Shown one piece after another: positions 35,125-36,971 of a DNA stretch of 36,971 nucleotides. The stretch covers positions 1-36,971 of the forward strand of contig CALDTK010000116.1 in assembly GCA_937924035.1 (NCBI GenBank), given 5' to 3'. Under the pieces are notes generated by a model, which had not been told where the DNA came from, searched no databases, and worked only from the letters and a program-made list of their open reading frames with translations. The stretch is from an uncultured Saprospiraceae bacterium (GTDB lineage Bacteria > Bacteroidota > Bacteroidia > Chitinophagales > Saprospiraceae). Positions within the stretch are counted from its first letter, which is position 1; every line of letters begins with the position of its first letter. The translations under genes and the position numbers were made by a program.

Positions 35125-36765
35125 ATGACAAACAAAGAGATTGCGAAGGAATTTCAGACGTTAGCAAAAGTGATGGAATATCAAGGTGAAAACACCTTTA
35201 AAATCCGCAGCTACGACAAAGCATACAATACACTTCGTAAACTAGACGAAGACTTAAGCTCAAAGACTGTTGACCAACTACAAGAGATTGAAGGTATAGG
35301 TAAAGCGATTAGTCTAAAGATTCGAGAAGTAATTGATACCGGCAAGTTGCCGCTACTTGAACGATATAAAGCCGACCTTCCAGAAGTCGTTCTCAATTTA
35401 ATGAGCGTTCGAGGCCTTGGCGTCAAGAAAGTCAAGCAGTTAGTTACTGAGCTAGAAATCCAATCTGTTGGTGAATTGCTCTATGCTGCGCAAGAAAATC
35501 GCGTTGCTGAACTCAAAGGATTCTCTCAAAAATCTCAAGCAACTTTAAAAAACCAGCTGGAGTTTTACCAGCGCTCACTTGGCCAAGGTCGTTACGCAGA
35601 TTTACGTCCACTCGTTGACTCTATTCTCGATCAACTTAAAGAAACGGGAGCAACGGTATCAGAAACAGGAGCATTCAGACGCCAAATGCCCACCATCAAA
35701 GAACTATCCTTTGTTGCTACCTCAGAGGCCACTTCAAAACTCAATGAACTTGAGTTTAAAGCAGTAGCCGGAAAGCAAAACCAACTACACGGAAAAGTAG
35801 ATGAATTTGATGTGCTGGTGCACATTTGCAAGCAACAAGACTTCGCAACTACCCTACTCAACACAACAGGTAGCGCTGAATTCTTAGCAAATCACACTTC
35901 TCTAACTACCACAAGCGGAGCCACCGAAGAAGAGGTTTTCGCGAAAGCTGAAATTGACTTCATTTTGCCCGCTCAACGTGAGGGAACGAATACGATTTTC
36001 ACGCCCCAGTCTGAACTACTTCTGCCAAACCAAATTCGCGGTGTAGTCCATGCGCACTCCACCTACAGCGATGGTGCTACCTCAGTTGAAGTTCTGGCGA
36101 AAGCCTGCAAAAAAGCAGGCTACGAATACCTCACCATGACCGATCACAGTAAGGTTGCCACCTATGCCAATGGCGTGAGTGTGGAGAGGCTGCGTGAACA
36201 GTGTTTGGAAATTGAAGCGCTCAACCAAAAGCTCAAAGACTTTCACATCTTTAAAGGAACAGAGTGTGATATCATGCGCGATGGTAGCCTCGATTACGAC
36301 AATGCTACGCTCGATATGCTCGACATTGTCATTGCTTCTGTTCACAGTGTGTTGCGAATGAGTAAAGAAGATGCGACTGAGCGATTACTCACTGCTATTG
36401 CCAATCCATACACAATGATGCTTGGTCATCCAACAGGAAGAATCTTGTTGAGCCGTGAAGGTTATCCGTTGAACATGGAGCTCATACTTGATGCCTGTGC
36501 AAAGCACAACGTTGCCATTGAAGTGAATGCTAGTCCTTACCGACTAGATTTGGATTGGACTTTTGTTCGGGAGGCAGTAGATCGAGGAATATTAATTTCC
36601 ATCAATCCAGATGCTCACTCTCTCGGAGACATTGCTAACATTGAGTTTGGAGTACTTGCTGCTCAAAAAGCGGGCTTACGCCAAAACGAGTGTCTAAATA
36701 CCCGTGACACCGCTGGATTTGAAGCCTGGATTAACGAACAAAAAGCTAAACGGCATGCTGCTTAG
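35125..36765 (+). CDS. polX: PolX-family protein with intact PHP nuclease domain and altered polymerase active site
   Basis: This 546-residue protein has the PolX layout: N-terminal helix-hairpin-helix motifs (EIEGIGKAIS at 54-63; SVRGLGVKKV at 94-103), a nucleotidyltransferase-like region and a C-terminal PHP domain. The expected GSxRR...DxD site reads GAFRRQMPTIKELS: G182 and RR185-186 are kept, but the two metal-binding Asp are E193 and S195. The PHP domain keeps its metal ligands: HAHSTYSDG (about 308), TDHSK, ECDI with DYDN, ASVHS, GHPTGR and NPDAHS. The likely activity is 3'-5' exonuclease/phosphoesterase rather than polymerase. Its end overlaps the convergent hydrolase gene by 20 bases. 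Confidence 0.9.
   Translation: MTNKEIAKEFQTLAKVMEYQGENTFKIRSYDKAYNTLRKLDEDLSSKTVDQLQEIEGIGKAISLKIREVIDTGKLPLLERYKADLPEVVLNLMSVRGLGVKKVKQLVTELEIQSVGELLYAAQENRVAELKGFSQKSQATLKNQLEFYQRSLGQGRYADLRPLVDSILDQLKETGATVSETGAFRRQMPTIKELSFVATSEATSKLNELEFKAVAGKQNQLHGKVDEFDVLVHICKQQDFATTLLNTTGSAEFLANHTSLTTTSGATEEEVFAKAEIDFILPAQREGTNTIFTPQSELLLPNQIRGVVHAHSTYSDGATSVEVLAKACKKAGYEYLTMTDHSKVATYANGVSVERLREQCLEIEALNQKLKDFHIFKGTECDIMRDGSLDYDNATLDMLDIVIASVHSVLRMSKEDATERLLTAIANPYTMMLGHPTGRILLSREGYPLNMELILDACAKHNVAIEVNASPYRLDLDWTFVREAVDRGILISINPDAHSLGDIANIEFGVLAAQKAGLRQNECLNTRDTAGFEAWINEQKAKRHAA
35935..35948 (-). repeat. 14-mer motif, one mismatch (position 9)
   Basis: Minus strand reads GCTTTCGCGAAAAC, inside polX; one base from the palindrome GCTTTCGCGAAAGC. 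Confidence 0.6.
36091..36104 (-). repeat. 14-mer motif, one mismatch (position 11)
   Basis: Minus strand reads GCTTTCGCCAGAAC, inside polX (coding strand gives VLAKA). Confidence 0.55.
36674..36687 (+). repeat. 14-mer motif, one mismatch (position 5)
   Basis: GCTTACGCCAAAAC inside polX, encoding GLRQN. Confidence 0.55.
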
Positions 36766-36971
36766 CAAGCCTCTCTGCAAAGGCTACGGCTCTTCGATCT
36801 GAGTAGTAATCGCCGTTACGGTTGCGCTCAACAAAACCGCAATGACCGCCATAATCTGGTACTTCTAAATGGAAATTTTTCAGCGATTTTGCTAGGTCCT
36901 CAGGATAGCAAGATTCGTGTAGAAAGGAGTCATCTTTGGAGTTAACGACTAGAACGGGATGTTCGAGTTTA
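36746..36971 (-). CDS. YheT-like alpha/beta-hydrolase, C-terminal 74 codons
   Basis: The minus-strand frame enters from the right edge and ends at TAG 36748-36746. Its sequence has VLVVNSKDDSF (acidic residue of the catalytic triad) and PDYGGHCGFVER (catalytic His in the GGHxGF string), which fit the YheT/Embden-type hydrolase family of alpha/beta-hydrolases. The nucleophile lies outside the window. It overlaps the end of polX by 20 bases on the opposite strand. Function in the family is poorly known. Confidence 0.75.
   Translation of the reverse strand, partial: KLEHPVLVVNSKDDSFLHESCYPEDLAKSLKNFHLEVPDYGGHCGFVERNRNGDYYSDRRAVAFAERLAKQHAV

Noticed and set aside
1-36971. CRISPR array, insertion sequence, prophage or defence island
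   Set aside because: No regularly spaced repeats, transposase, integrase or known defence genes were found; gene content is housekeeping.

Overview
The window looks like a chromosomal segment of a member of the Bacteroidota, possibly a marine Saprospiria/Lewinella-like lineage (the phylum is well supported; the class is a guess). The reasons are: proteins restricted to or typical of the phylum (a DUF3822-like protein beside RsmD, a DUF6495-like protein, Bacteroidota-type CcmB/CcmC/CcmD, a very long TamB); a multidomain secreted protein of the type IX secretion kind; almost no Shine-Dalgarno sequences before genes; and TAnnTTTG-like -7 elements close to start codons. Genes are packed on both strands. 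I see no rRNA, tRNA, CRISPR array, transposase, integrase or phage gene.

Layout. 1-3671 (-) is the 5' part (>1223 codons) of a secreted beta-helix/PKD/HYR-type surface protein whose 3' end lies outside the window. 4161-6280 (-) holds a CysM-like cysteine synthase and a TerC-family membrane protein. 6351-7603 (+) holds a DUF6495-like protein and an esterase. 7600-10620 (-) holds holA, then a tightly coupled set: conserved small protein, DUF3822-like protein, rsmD. 10711-11742 (+) is tsaD. 11748-14037 (-) holds a DUF697/SHOCT-like protein, an FAD oxidoreductase and a YjbR-like protein. 14176-15594 (+) is an orphan sensor kinase. 15628-19202 (-) is a cytochrome c maturation set ccmB-ccmC-ccmD running into a glutamate dehydrogenase. 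19323-25552 (+) holds a cell-wall amidase and tamB. 25560-27423 (-) holds aroC and a lipoprotein. 27517-29955 (+) is mutS2. 30380-30799 (-) is ndk. 30973-36765 (+) holds an NrnA-like phosphoesterase, a two-domain FKBP lipoprotein, prfB with a programmed frameshift, a PAS-AraC regulator and a PolX-like protein. A YheT-like hydrolase (-) enters from the right edge.

Most of this is housekeeping: translation quality (tsaD, rsmD, prfB), replication and repair (holA, mutS2, polX), nucleotide and aromatic metabolism (ndk, aroC), and envelope biogenesis (tamB, amidase, FKBP, ccmBCD).

The most unusual signal is not a gene. A 14-base sequence, GCTTTCGCCAAAAC (reverse complement GTTTTGGCGAAAGC), occurs six times exactly and seven more times with one mismatch. 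It lies in unrelated genes, in different reading frames, and between genes. Six of the seven mismatches fall at positions 5 and 9, suggesting a consensus GCTTNCGCNAAAAC. It behaves like a genome-wide DNA word (comparable to HIP1, uptake sequences or Chi/KOPS-type signals). Other points worth a second look are the RF2 frameshift site with an internal AGGAGG in a phylum that hardly uses Shine-Dalgarno pairing, a PolX without its polymerase aspartates, an RsmD with GPPY instead of (D/N)PPY, a CcmC with a large extra domain, and a hairpin-rich gap after mutS2.
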